64,000 nucleotides of DNA from Hymenobacter canadensis (GTDB lineage Bacteria; Bacteroidota; Bacteroidia; Cytophagales; Hymenobacteraceae), in the NCBI RefSeq assembly GCF_027359925.1, contig NZ_CP114767.1, forward strand, positions 2,356,001 through 2,420,000. Direction: 5' to 3'. Shown one piece after another: positions 39,745 through 47,647 of this stretch (positions within the stretch are counted from its first letter, which is position 1; every line of letters starts with the position of its first letter). Under the pieces are notes generated by a model, which was given only the letters and a program-made list of their open reading frames with translations, did no database searches and was not told where the DNA came from. A program made the position numbers and the translations under genes.

Positions 39745-39869
39745 AGCGGCTGACTGCTGCTGCGCCATCGAAACCACCGGCCAGCAGCCAGCTTCCCGGA
39801 AAAGCATCCGGCTGAACAGCTCCGCAAAAACCCGCCTAATTGCCTGAACACTCAGCCACTTAATTGCGC

Positions 39870-39877
39870 TACCTTTG
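39870..39877 (+). promoter_or_regulatory. -7 element of the FadL-like gene
   Basis: TACCTTTG, exact TAnnTTTG, 27 bases before the ATG at 39905. Confidence 0.6.
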
Positions 39878-39904
39878 CGGCCTATTGTCCGAAACCCTGT
39901 CTGC

Positions 39905-41158
39905 ATGGCGCATCATTACTTTCTTTCTGGTTTCCTGTTTCTTTCGCTTTCCGCCACCGCTGGCGGCTTCCAGTCGGCGCCGCAGAGTGCGCGCCTGCTG
40001 GGGCTGGGCGGGGCCGGCACAGCGTACGTGCGCGACATTGCCGTGCTCTACTACAACCCCGGGGCACTGGGCCACCTCGACTCGCTGACGCATGTGAGCG
40101 TGGGCGGCCTGGGCACGGCGCGGCTGTCCTCGTTTCTGGGCACCGATTCGCGGCGCCTGACCCGCCAGGAGCTGAAGCCGCAGCCGGGCGGCTACTTCTA
40201 CGCCGCCACCCGCCTCAACAGCAAAATCAGCGTGGGTTTGAGTGTCAACCAGCCCTTCGGCTACAACACCAAGTGGCCCTCCAACTGGGAAGGCCGCAGC
40301 GTGGTGCAGGAAGCCCGCTTCAGCAGCCTCTACGTGCAGCCCACGGTGGGCTACCAGCTCAGTGAGAATTTCAGCGTGGGCGCCGGCGTCATCTATGCCT
40401 ACGGCGACATGCGCCAGCAGCGCGCTCTGGGCCAGTACGACGACCCCACCGCGCAGGCCCTGTTCACGGGCAGCGGCAGCGGCTACGGCGCCAACGTGGG
40501 CCTGTACGGCCGCACTGCCGACAACCTGGCTTTCGGCATCAGCTATCGCACGCCCGTGACGCTGAAAGTGCGCAACGGCGAGGCCACCTACACCGGCATT
40601 CCGGAGCGCGACGCCGCGCAGTTTCCGGCCAGCACCGGCTTCCGCACTGATCTGGAGCTGCCCTCTACCCTATCGGTGGGCATGGCTGACCGCATGACCA
40701 AAAACCTGCTGGTGACGTTCGACTTTCACCTCACCAGCTGGAGCCGCTACGATTCGTTGAATTTCGAGCTCGACAATGCCTCCCGCGTGACGGCCGGCCG
40801 CCGCTACGAAGACGCCATGGCGTTCCGGATTGGGGCCGAGTACACCGTGACGCCCGCCCTGAGCGTGCGCGGCGGCGTGAGCTACGACGAAACGCCTGTG
40901 CGCGACGAGTACATCTCGCCCGACCTGCCCGACGCCAACCTGCTCGGCGGCTCGGTGGGCCTGAGTCTGGCGCTGAAGTCTAACCTGCTGCTGGACCTGG
41001 CCTACAGCTATGCCCAGGGCGGCGAGCGGCGCGCCCGCGTGAACCCATCGCGCGACGTGGTGAGCAACATCGACGGCTCGTACCGCACGGCGGTGCAGAC
41101 GGCGGCGGTGGGCATCTCCTACTCGTTTGGAGGCCGCGCCACCAGCCCGGTTAAGTAG
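39905..41158 (+). CDS. FadL/OmpP1/TodX-type outer-membrane channel
   Basis: 417 residues from the ATG at 39905, placed directly before a Sec signal peptide (MAHHYFLSGFLFLSLSATAG). The mature start GGFQSAPQSARLLGLGGAGTAYVRDIAVLYYNPG is the typical hatch region of the family, followed by alternating beta strands and a C-terminal AAVGISYSFGG strand. FadL-type channels admit hydrophobic molecules such as long-chain fatty acids across the outer membrane. The next gene, 46 bp downstream, encodes a GDSL esterase lipoprotein, suggesting a linked uptake function. Confidence 0.92.
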   Translation: MAHHYFLSGFLFLSLSATAGGFQSAPQSARLLGLGGAGTAYVRDIAVLYYNPGALGHLDSLTHVSVGGLGTARLSSFLGTDSRRLTRQELKPQPGGYFYAATRLNSKISVGLSVNQPFGYNTKWPSNWEGRSVVQEARFSSLYVQPTVGYQLSENFSVGAGVIYAYGDMRQQRALGQYDDPTAQALFTGSGSGYGANVGLYGRTADNLAFGISYRTPVTLKVRNGEATYTGIPERDAAQFPASTGFRTDLELPSTLSVGMADRMTKNLLVTFDFHLTSWSRYDSLNFELDNASRVTAGRRYEDAMAFRIGAEYTVTPALSVRGGVSYDETPVRDEYISPDLPDANLLGGSVGLSLALKSNLLLDLAYSYAQGGERRARVNPSRDVVSNIDGSYRTAVQTAAVGISYSFGGRATSPVK

Positions 41159-41204
41159 TCGGCGGCCTCTACCCGCTTTCCTTCTCATTTAAGGTCTGAC
41201 TTTA

Positions 41205-42569
41205 GTGCATACTTTCTCCCCTTCTCTTTTGCGTACGGCGCTGCCCGCCGCAGCCAGTGCCCTGCTCCTGCTGGCCGGCTGCTCGCCCGACCAGCCCGTA
41301 CCAGCGCTCAGCAGCAACGGCCTCGACCTGACCCGCTACGTGGCCGTCGGCGACTCGTACACGGCCGGCTTCGCCGATGGTGGCCTCACGAGCGCCAGCC
41401 AGGCGTATTCCTACGCCAACCTGATTGCCGGGCAGTTTGCCAAGGTGGATGCCAACGCCACCTTCACGCAGCCACTATTGGCGGATGGTGCCGGCACCGG
41501 CTACCTCACCTTGGCCGGCTACGATGCCAACGGCCTGCCCCGCACGCCGCGGGTAAGGCCCGCCACCACAGTGGCGCGCTTCATCAACACGGCCGGCTGC
41601 AACGGAGCCGATACGCTCTACCTCTACCCGCGCGCTGCCACCACGCTGCCGCAAAACCTGGGCGTGCCGGGCCTGCGCCTCAGCCAGATCAGCATTACGG
41701 GCCTCGGCAACACAGCCAACCTCACCCGCGTCGGCCTGTTCAATCCCTATTTCGAGCGGCTGCTGCCGGCCAACGACAACCGCACCTACCTGCAGGTAGT
41801 GACGGCGGCCAGCGCTAACGCGTCGTTTTTCACATTTTTCGCGGGCCTCGATGATCTGCTGCCTTACGTGGTGAGCGGCGGCAGCTGCGGCCCACTGCCT
41901 TCATCGTCTACGCTCACGGCCAATGCCCGCCTGCTGCTCGCACAGCTCTCGGCGGGTGGCCGGCCCGGCGTGGTGGCTTTGCCGCCAGCCCTGGCTACAT
42001 TGCCCATCTTGCGCCTGAGCCGCGGCCTTGACGTGCAGCAGCGCCTGCGCCAGAACAGCGCGACGGCCAACGATACGCTGTTTGTGCGCGCGTTTAACGG
42101 CGCCCTTCAGGCGGTTTCGGGGGATGACTACGTACTGGCCAGCGGCCAGCGCCGCATCGGGCGGCTGGAATCGGTGACGGGCGTGCCCCAGACCCGGCCC
42201 TACGGCAGCCGCCAGAACCCGGTAAGCGGGGCCGACGTGCTGGACTACCTGGAAGTAGCCCGCATCAGCCAGGTAGCCGAAGACTTCCGCACGGGTATGC
42301 TGGGCTTGGCCAACACCACGTTCAAACTGCCACTCATTGACACCAACGATGCGCTGTTTTCGCAGGTGGCCGGCAACATCAACGTCAACGGGGTGAACTA
42401 CACGCCGGAGCTAGTGCGCGGCAACTTCTACTCGCTGGACCGCATCACGCTGACGCCTCGCGGCAATGCCTTATTGGCCAACGTGTTTCTGCGTAAAATC
42501 AACGAAAGCTACAACACCAGCATTCCGCTGCTGAACGTGAACAACATGCCCACGCAGGCCAATCCGTAA
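41205..42569 (+). CDS. SGNH/GDSL-type esterase lipoprotein
   Basis: 454 residues from a GTG at 41205; no in-frame ATG precedes the signal. Lipoprotein signal with lipobox LLLLAGC (Cys about residue 26). Catalytic block I is RYVAVGDSYTAGFADGG with the nucleophile Ser; Asn and Gly of the oxyanion hole are probably in the middle region; a late YTPELVRGNFYSLDRITLTP segment may carry the Asp/His block. A possible variant in the late catalytic block could not be resolved by eye. It is probably an outer-membrane-anchored lipase or esterase working with the FadL-like channel encoded upstream. A terminator follows. Confidence 0.85.
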   Translation: MHTFSPSLLRTALPAAASALLLLAGCSPDQPVPALSSNGLDLTRYVAVGDSYTAGFADGGLTSASQAYSYANLIAGQFAKVDANATFTQPLLADGAGTGYLTLAGYDANGLPRTPRVRPATTVARFINTAGCNGADTLYLYPRAATTLPQNLGVPGLRLSQISITGLGNTANLTRVGLFNPYFERLLPANDNRTYLQVVTAASANASFFTFFAGLDDLLPYVVSGGSCGPLPSSSTLTANARLLLAQLSAGGRPGVVALPPALATLPILRLSRGLDVQQRLRQNSATANDTLFVRAFNGALQAVSGDDYVLASGQRRIGRLESVTGVPQTRPYGSRQNPVSGADVLDYLEVARISQVAEDFRTGMLGLANTTFKLPLIDTNDALFSQVAGNINVNGVNYTPELVRGNFYSLDRITLTPRGNALLANVFLRKINESYNTSIPLLNVNNMPTQANP

Positions 42570-42596
42570 GCAGCGGCATCTTGCTTCGCCTATTAC

Positions 42597-42622
42597 AAAA
42601 AGCAGCCTTCGGGCTGCTTTTT
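42597..42622. terminator. Bidirectional terminator
   Basis: Stem AAAAAGCAGCC / GGCTGCTTTTT with a TTCG tetraloop, between the convergent genes ending at 42569 (+) and 42660 (-). Confidence 0.92.
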
Positions 42623-42659
42623 GCGTGTTCGGGGTTTGCCGTAGGAAAACGGGTTTCTT

Positions 42660-44198
42660 TCAGGGCTGTAAACGGTAAACGCGGAGCTGCCGGGGCTCGA
42701 GGGCGGCGGCGCGCTGCAGCTGCAGGGTTGCCTCGTAGCCGAGGCCGGTGTACTCGGAATGCTCCAGAAACAGCAGCGGCGAGGTAAGCAGCGGCTCGGG
42801 CCAGGCGGCCAGCGGCGGCTGGCGGCGCAACGAATCGAAAGCGGTGGCATTCACCACGCGCCAGGAGGCATCGAGCAGCACGTACTGCATGCCTTGGCGG
42901 CGGGCCTGGGCGAGGTCGGCTTCCTTCACGATGACCGAAACAGTGTCGGCAGCAGTTAGAAACGGCGCCACGCCCAGGCTGAGTGTGCTGGCCACGCGCA
43001 CTGGGCCCGGCTGCTGCTGCTGCAGCCAGGCGGCTACCTGCCCGTAGCGGGTGGGCGCGTAAGCGTAGATTTCGCGCTGAATCCGTAGCAGGTTGAACGC
43101 CACAGCCAGCAGCACACTGGCCGCCAGCAGCCACTGGCCGGCTACCGGGCTTGCCCAGTGGCGCAGCAACTGCCGCCCGCCCCAGAACGCCAGCACATAC
43201 AGCAGCGGATATGCCAGCAAAAGCCCCCGCGGGGCTTTCAGCAACAGCGACATGCCCACCAGAAAGCAGCCGGCCCACACCGCCAGATACAGCGCCAGCC
43301 CCGGCGCGGGCCACGGCCAGCGCGGCCCGGCCAGCGGCCGCAGGCGTCGCCCCAACAGCCATAGCGCCGCTGCCAGCCCCGGCCCTAACCCCGGCGACTC
43401 GAAGTCGCGCAGGAAGCGCAAGTAGTAGAGCCCGTCGAAGCGCAGGTGGCCGGTGCGGCCGGCGGCGTTTTGCGCGCCCGGAAACACTAGGTTGTAGTAC
43501 ACGGCCGGCCAGCGGTACCAGGGCACCCCGCCAGCGGCGCCCAGCGCGCCCAGCAGCACGTAGGGCGCGGCCAGCACCAGCAGCACCCGCCCCAGGTTGC
43601 GCCACTGCCAGAGCAGCCGGCCGCCATACAGCAGCTCCAGCATCAGCAGAATGGGCAACGTCAGCAGAAATTTGTAGTTGATGCTGAGCCCGGCCGCCAG
43701 CCAGACGGCCGCCCGCAGCAGCGCCGTCGCGCTGGGCTGTTGCAGCCGCCGGTAGTGTGCCCGCAGCAGCCCCACAAACAGCAGCAAACTCCACGAGCCC
43801 ATGGTGAAGTCGCGGCCGGAGAAGGTGAGGAACACGGAGGTACCCGTGAACAGCAGCAGCAGGGCCGTTTCCGGCGCGGTGAGGCGCCATTCGCGGGCAA
43901 CCCACTGCACCAGCCAGCCCAGCGCCGCCACCGCCACCAGCGCGTTCAGGCCCTGGAACACGTGATAGTCGGAAGTCAGCCAAGCCACCGGGGCGTAGAG
44001 CAGCGAGAAGCCGGGGCTGCCGTGGTGAAACAGGTTGCGCAGGTTGCCGTGGGCCACTTCCTGCACAATCTGCCAGTTGCGCACCGAATCGTAGTCGGGT
44101 AGTGCTACCTGGCCCAGGCCGTGCAGGCGCACCGCCACCACGGCCAGCAGGGCCAGCAGCGGCAACCAGAAAGCAGACAACCGAAACGACAGACGCAA
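42660..44198 (-). CDS. GT-C-like multi-pass membrane protein (glycosyltransferase 39-like)
   Basis: 512 residues with about ten membrane helices. The first loop after helix 1 carries acidic residues (LPDYDSVRNWQIVQEVAHG), as in GT-C glycosyltransferases of the ArnT/PMT type that use lipid-linked sugars, followed by LFHHGSPGFSLLYAPVAWL. The last 110 residues are soluble. The family assignment is by architecture, not by a decisive motif; it could be another polyisoprenyl-phosphate-dependent transferase. It is divergent from dtd, with mirrored promoters in the gap. Confidence 0.7.
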   Translation of the reverse strand: MRLSFRLSAFWLPLLALLAVVAVRLHGLGQVALPDYDSVRNWQIVQEVAHGNLRNLFHHGSPGFSLLYAPVAWLTSDYHVFQGLNALVAVAALGWLVQWVAREWRLTAPETALLLLFTGTSVFLTFSGRDFTMGSWSLLLFVGLLRAHYRRLQQPSATALLRAAVWLAAGLSINYKFLLTLPILLMLELLYGGRLLWQWRNLGRVLLVLAAPYVLLGALGAAGGVPWYRWPAVYYNLVFPGAQNAAGRTGHLRFDGLYYLRFLRDFESPGLGPGLAAALWLLGRRLRPLAGPRWPWPAPGLALYLAVWAGCFLVGMSLLLKAPRGLLLAYPLLYVLAFWGGRQLLRHWASPVAGQWLLAASVLLAVAFNLLRIQREIYAYAPTRYGQVAAWLQQQQPGPVRVASTLSLGVAPFLTAADTVSVIVKEADLAQARRQGMQYVLLDASWRVVNATAFDSLRRQPPLAAWPEPLLTSPLLFLEHSEYTGLGYEATLQLQRAAALEPRQLRVYRLQP

Positions 44199-44205
44199 GA
44201 TGGCG

Positions 44206-44308
44206 GGTTGGTGGGTTGATGGGTTGGCAAAGATACAGTCATCCCGGGCGGATCATGGAGCGCTATCTTTGCCCAAATCCACCACTCCACCAACCCCACA
44301 ATCCACCT
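44206..44308. repeat. Inverted repeat of iterated GGGTTGGTG words holding divergent promoters
   Basis: The left arm 44206-44228 (GGGTTGGTGGGTTGATGGG...) and right arm 44279-44308 (CCACCACTCCACCAACCCC...) are complementary iterated words. Inside, mirrored -7 boxes are seen: TATCTTTG on minus (44235-44228) for the membrane protein gene and TATCTTTG on plus (44264-44271) for dtd. The right arm ends at the dtd start codon. Confidence 0.8.
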
Positions 44309-44309
44309 T

Positions 44310-44762
44310 ATGCGCACCGTTATTCAGCGCGTCCGGCACGCCAGCGTTACCGTCGAAGGCCGCATTACGGGCCAGATTGGGCCGGGCCTGTTGGTGCTGG
44401 CCGGCTTCTCCCCTACCGACACCGCTACGTCTCTCGACTGGATGGCGCGCAAGCTCACGCAGCTGCGCATCTTTTCCGATGCCGAAGGCAAGATGAACCA
44501 CTCCGTGCAGGACGTAGGCGGGCAGATATTGGTGGTGAGCCAATTTACGCTGCTGGCCGATGCCCGCAAAGGCAACCGCCCCAGCTACACCGGCGCCGCC
44601 CCACCGCCCATTGCCATTCCACTCTACGAGCAGTTTGTGCGGCAGTTGGAGCAACTGCTGGGCCAGCCCGTGCCCACCGGCGAATTCGGAGCCGACATGC
44701 AGGTGGAGCTGCTCAACGACGGCCCCGTCACCATCGTGCTGGACTCGCCTGAGAGTAACTGA
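44310..44762 (+). CDS. dtd: D-aminoacyl-tRNA deacylase
   Basis: Removes D-amino acids mischarged on tRNA; 150 residues. Starts [17 protein letters not shown], with [15 protein letters not shown], the first cross-subunit motif [20 protein letters not shown] (contains SQFTL) and the second motif [14 protein letters not shown] (Gly-Pro). Complete, standard size. Its final codons (GAG AGT AAC TGA) are part of the left outer arm of the downstream composite repeat, so the repeat reaches into the coding end. Confidence 0.97.
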   Translation: MRTVIQRVRHASVTVEGRITGQIGPGLLVLAGFSPTDTATSLDWMARKLTQLRIFSDAEGKMNHSVQDVGGQILVVSQFTLLADARKGNRPSYTGAAPPPIAIPLYEQFVRQLEQLLGQPVPTGEFGADMQVELLNDGPVTIVLDSPESN

Positions 44763-44991
44763 GTAGTGGAGTAACTGAGTAGACCGTATCGGCTTACTCA
44801 CGGCTGTTGCGCAGGGCGTTGGGGGCAGTAGCGCGAACTTTGTAGTTCGCGCCCCCGCGCCGCTGGAATCTTTTGAACGGCGCGGAGACGCGAACTACGA
44901 AGTTCGCGCTACTGCCGCTGCGTAAAAGCAATTACTCCCTTACCCAACCACTCAGCTACTCTTTACTCAGTTACTCCACTACTCATTTACT
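44751..44991. repeat. Composite inverted repeat: iterated GAGTAACTGAGTAG arms around a GCGCGAAC palindrome
   Basis: Outer left arm 44751-44782 has GAGTAACTGAGTAGTG twice; outer right arm 44932-44991 carries complementary ACTCAGCTACTC, ACTCAGTTACTCC and ACTACTCATTTACTC words. Inner arms 44824-44851 and 44889-44916 are 28 bases with one mismatch (GGCAGTAGCGCGAACTT...). The 234-bp spacer between dtd and the MazG-like gene is almost wholly this element. Confidence 0.9.
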
Positions 44992-44996
44992 CCCCC

Positions 44997-45323
44997 ATGA
45001 CCATCGAAGAAGCCCAGCAAACCGTCGACCACTGGATTCAGACCACCGGCGTCCGGTATTTCAACGAGCTAACCAACATGGCCATGCTCACCGAGGAAGT
45101 GGGCGAAGTGGCCCGCATCATTGCCCGGCAATACGGCGAGCAGTCGTTCAAGGAATCAGACAAGGATAAGGTGCTGGCCGATGAGTTGGCCGACGTGCTG
45201 TTCGTGGTTATCTGCCTGGCCAACCAGACCGGCATCAACCTCACCGACGCCCTGCAGCGCAACCTGGCCAAGAAAACCATCCGCGACGCCGACCGCCACC
45301 GCAACAACGAGAAGCTGCGTTGA
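44997..45323 (+). CDS. MazG-like nucleotide pyrophosphohydrolase
   Basis: 108-residue all-helical NTP pyrophosphohydrolase. The metal-binding pattern is visible: MAMLTEEVGEVARII (E-E-x-x-E) and LADELADVLFVVICLAN (E-x-x-D). Single MazG-like domain proteins hydrolyse nucleoside triphosphates, possibly damaged ones; the specific substrate is unknown. The start ATG at 44997 comes 5 bases after the right arm of the composite repeat. The C-terminus ADRHRNNEKLR is short and basic. Confidence 0.93.
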   Translation: MTIEEAQQTVDHWIQTTGVRYFNELTNMAMLTEEVGEVARIIARQYGEQSFKESDKDKVLADELADVLFVVICLANQTGINLTDALQRNLAKKTIRDADRHRNNEKLR

Positions 45324-45489
45324 GGGGTGTTGAAGTGATGGGGTGATGAGGTGAAAAGCAGAACGTCATTCCGAGCGGAGCGAGGAATCTCGCCAGTGTA
45401 GTAGAATCATGTACCACACTAGCGAGATTCCTCGCTCCGCTCGGAATGACGTTCTTACTTCATCACCTCAAATCACTCAAACCACCTCA
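45321..45489. repeat. Composite inverted repeat: iterated GTGATGAGGTGA arms around REP family A
   Basis: Outer left arm 45321-45355 (TGAAGTGATGGGGTGATGAGG...) starts at the MazG-like stop. Outer right arm 45457-45489 (TCATCACCTC, AATCACTCAAACCACCTC) overlaps the 3' end of comB. Inner arms 45361-45399 and 45416-45454 pair almost perfectly over 39 bases, with core GTCATTCCGAGCGGAGCGAG. Confidence 0.92.
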
Positions 45490-46190
45490 ATCTTCCCCTC
45501 CCGAAACAGCGGCACGAGGTCGTACACGTCAGGGCGCACGCAGAACTCCATGTCTTTGTGCAGCTCCAGGCTGTTGAGGCGGCGCACGTGCGACGATTTG
45601 AGTAGGTAGCCGGCCACATCTGCTTCGGCGGCGTGCCACAGGTCGAGGGCGGCCAGGGTGGCATCGGAGGCGGTAGTGTCGAAGGTGTCGGCGAGGCGGG
45701 CGGCCAGGGCGCCGCCGAAGAGCGTGTCTTCGAGGCAGAACTGGCCTTTCCAGCCGGCGCAAACTACCACCACGTTTTTCTGCTGCTGGCGCACGAAGTC
45801 GACCACGGCCTGCAGGTTCAGGAACGCGCCTACCACGACGGCGTCGGCAGTTTGGGCGAGCTGGAGGGCTCGGGTGCCGTTGGTGGTGGTGATGGCCACG
45901 GCCCGGCCCCGCACCGGCACCACGCCGTCGAGGTAGCCGAAGGGCGAGTTGCCGAGGTCCACGCCTTCGGCCTGGCGGCCGTCGCGCTCGGCGGCGGTGA
46001 GGTATCCCTCGGCGGCCAGCGCGCGGCACTCGGCCAGCTCACTCACCGGCACCAGGTGCGTGACGCCCGAAGCCAGCGCCGCCACAATGGAGGAGGTGGC
46101 GCGCAGCACGTCTACCACCACCGCCACGCGGCCCTGCAGGTTGAAAAGCGGCAACAGCTCCGGCGAGAAGCAGATATCAATCGTGGGCAT
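45477..46190 (-). CDS. comB: 2-phosphosulfolactate phosphatase-family protein
   Basis: 237 residues of the ComB family. In methanogens ComB dephosphorylates 2-phosphosulfolactate during coenzyme M synthesis; many bacteria carry homologues whose role is uncertain. Seen: IDICFSPELLPLF, VVVDVLRATSSIVAAL, AAERDGRQAEGVDLGNSPFG, AITTTNGTRALQLAQ and VVCAGWKGQFCLEDTLFGGAL. No coenzyme M genes are near. In a sulfonolipid-forming bacterium it might act in sulfolactate metabolism, which is speculation. The last codons (IEVV stop) lie within the arm of the downstream composite repeat. Confidence 0.93.
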   Translation of the reverse strand: MPTIDICFSPELLPLFNLQGRVAVVVDVLRATSSIVAALASGVTHLVPVSELAECRALAAEGYLTAAERDGRQAEGVDLGNSPFGYLDGVVPVRGRAVAITTTNGTRALQLAQTADAVVVGAFLNLQAVVDFVRQQQKNVVVVCAGWKGQFCLEDTLFGGALAARLADTFDTTASDATLAALDLWHAAEADVAGYLLKSSHVRRLNSLELHKDMEFCVRPDVYDLVPLFREGKIEVV

Positions 46191-46218
46191 AAGGTCAATC
46201 AGGAATGCTACAAAAAAG

Positions 46219-46324
46219 CTGTCATCCTGAGGCGATAGCCGAAGGACCTTAGTACGCCTGCAATACAGCTGGACTACTCGTCCTGACGCAATAAGGTCCT
46301 TCGGCTGCCGCCTCAGGATGACAG
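46219..46324. repeat. REP family B inverted repeat (GTCATCCTGAGG core)
   Basis: Arms 46219-46251 and 46292-46324, 33 bases, nearly perfect complements: CTGTCATCCTGAGGCGATAG... with CCGAAGGACCTTA at the inner ends. The loop is 40 bases. Lies between gcvT and comB on the minus strand. A second copy is at 51812. Confidence 0.92.
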
Positions 46325-46340
46325 TTATTTACTATTCAGC

Positions 46341-47447
46341 TTACACTTCTTCCGTGCCGGGCACGAAGGGCAGCTTCACCACCGTAGCCGGCTGGTTTTT
46401 GCCCCGGATCTGCACGAACACCTTGCTGCCAGGTTTGCTGAGCTCAGTTTGCACGTAGCCCAGGCCAATGCCCTTGCTCAAGCTCGGCGACTGGGTGCCG
46501 CTGGTCACGTCCCCGATTTTCTCGCCGGCTTCGTTCACCAGCTCGTAGTGGCCGCGCGGGATACCGGGGCCGTCCATCAGGAAGCCCACCAGCTTGCGCG
46601 CCACGCCCGCTTCTTTCTGCTGCTTCAGGCTTTCGGCGTTGGTGAAGTCCTTGGTGAACTTGGTCACCCAGCCCAGGCCGGCTTCCAGCGGCGAAGTGGT
46701 GTCGTCGATGTCGTTGCCGTAGAGGCAGTAGCCCATTTCCAGGCGCAGCGTGTCGCGGGCGCCGAGGCCGATGGGCTTCAGGCCGTAGGGCTGGCCGGCT
46801 TCCATCACTTTGTCCCATACAGTTTTGGCGTGCTCGTTGGGCACGTACAGCTCGAAGCCGCCCGCGCCGGTGTAGCCCGTGGCCGAGATAATCACGTCCT
46901 CAACGCCGGCAAACGTACCCTGCACGAACGAGTAGTACGGAATCGTGCTCAGGTCTACGTCGGTGAGGGACTGCAGGGCCTGGCTGGTTTTCGGGCCTTG
47001 CACCGCAAACAGGCTCATCTGGTCCGACACGTTTTCCAGGTCGGCGCCCTGTGTGTTGTGCTGGCTGATCCAGTTCCAGTCTTTATCGATGTTGGAGGCA
47101 TTCACCACCAGCATGTAGTCTTCGTCGGCCAGCTTGTACACCAATAGGTCGTCCACGATGCCGCCGTCGGCGTTGGGCAGGCAGGAGTATTGGGCCTTGC
47201 CGTCGGTGAGCTTGCTGGCGTCGTTGCTGGTCACGCGCTGGATCAGGTCGAGGGCCTGCGGGCCGCGCACCCGGAACTCGCCCATGTGCGACACGTCGAA
47301 GATGCCCACAGCCCGGCGCACGGTGTGGTGCTCGTCGAGGTCGGAGGAGTAGCGCACGGGCATGTTGTAGCCGGCAAAGGGCACCATCTTGGCACCCAGC
47401 TGCTGGTGCACGTCGTTCAGGACTACGGTTTTGAGATTTTCGCTCAT
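46341..47447 (-). CDS. gcvT: Aminomethyltransferase (glycine cleavage T-protein)
   Basis: T-protein of the glycine cleavage system; transfers the aminomethyl carbon to tetrahydrofolate releasing ammonia. 368 residues from the ATG at 47447; an in-frame ATG at 47552 would add an atypical basic leader. Conserved blocks: [91 protein letters not shown] and [10 protein letters not shown]. The other glycine-cleavage genes are not in this window. Confidence 0.97.
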   Translation of the reverse strand: MSENLKTVVLNDVHQQLGAKMVPFAGYNMPVRYSSDLDEHHTVRRAVGIFDVSHMGEFRVRGPQALDLIQRVTSNDASKLTDGKAQYSCLPNADGGIVDDLLVYKLADEDYMLVVNASNIDKDWNWISQHNTQGADLENVSDQMSLFAVQGPKTSQALQSLTDVDLSTIPYYSFVQGTFAGVEDVIISATGYTGAGGFELYVPNEHAKTVWDKVMEAGQPYGLKPIGLGARDTLRLEMGYCLYGNDIDDTTSPLEAGLGWVTKFTKDFTNAESLKQQKEAGVARKLVGFLMDGPGIPRGHYELVNEAGEKIGDVTSGTQSPSLSKGIGLGYVQTELSKPGSKVFVQIRGKNQPATVVKLPFVPGTEEV

Positions 47448-47647
47448 CAGTAAATAGAAGTGGGTGGGAAGGTGAGGCGCCGCCCGGCGGCGGGGCGAAA
47501 TTAGCCATTTCCGCGCGGCAGTCGGCATCGGGTATCTTCGCCGGGCGGGCATGGCGGCAGCGCCCGGCCCGCACCGGCCGCCAACTCTGGCCGGGCGCCT
47601 GCGTACCCGACAGCAGATTTGCGGCTGCCGTCTTTTTTTCGTTGCTC

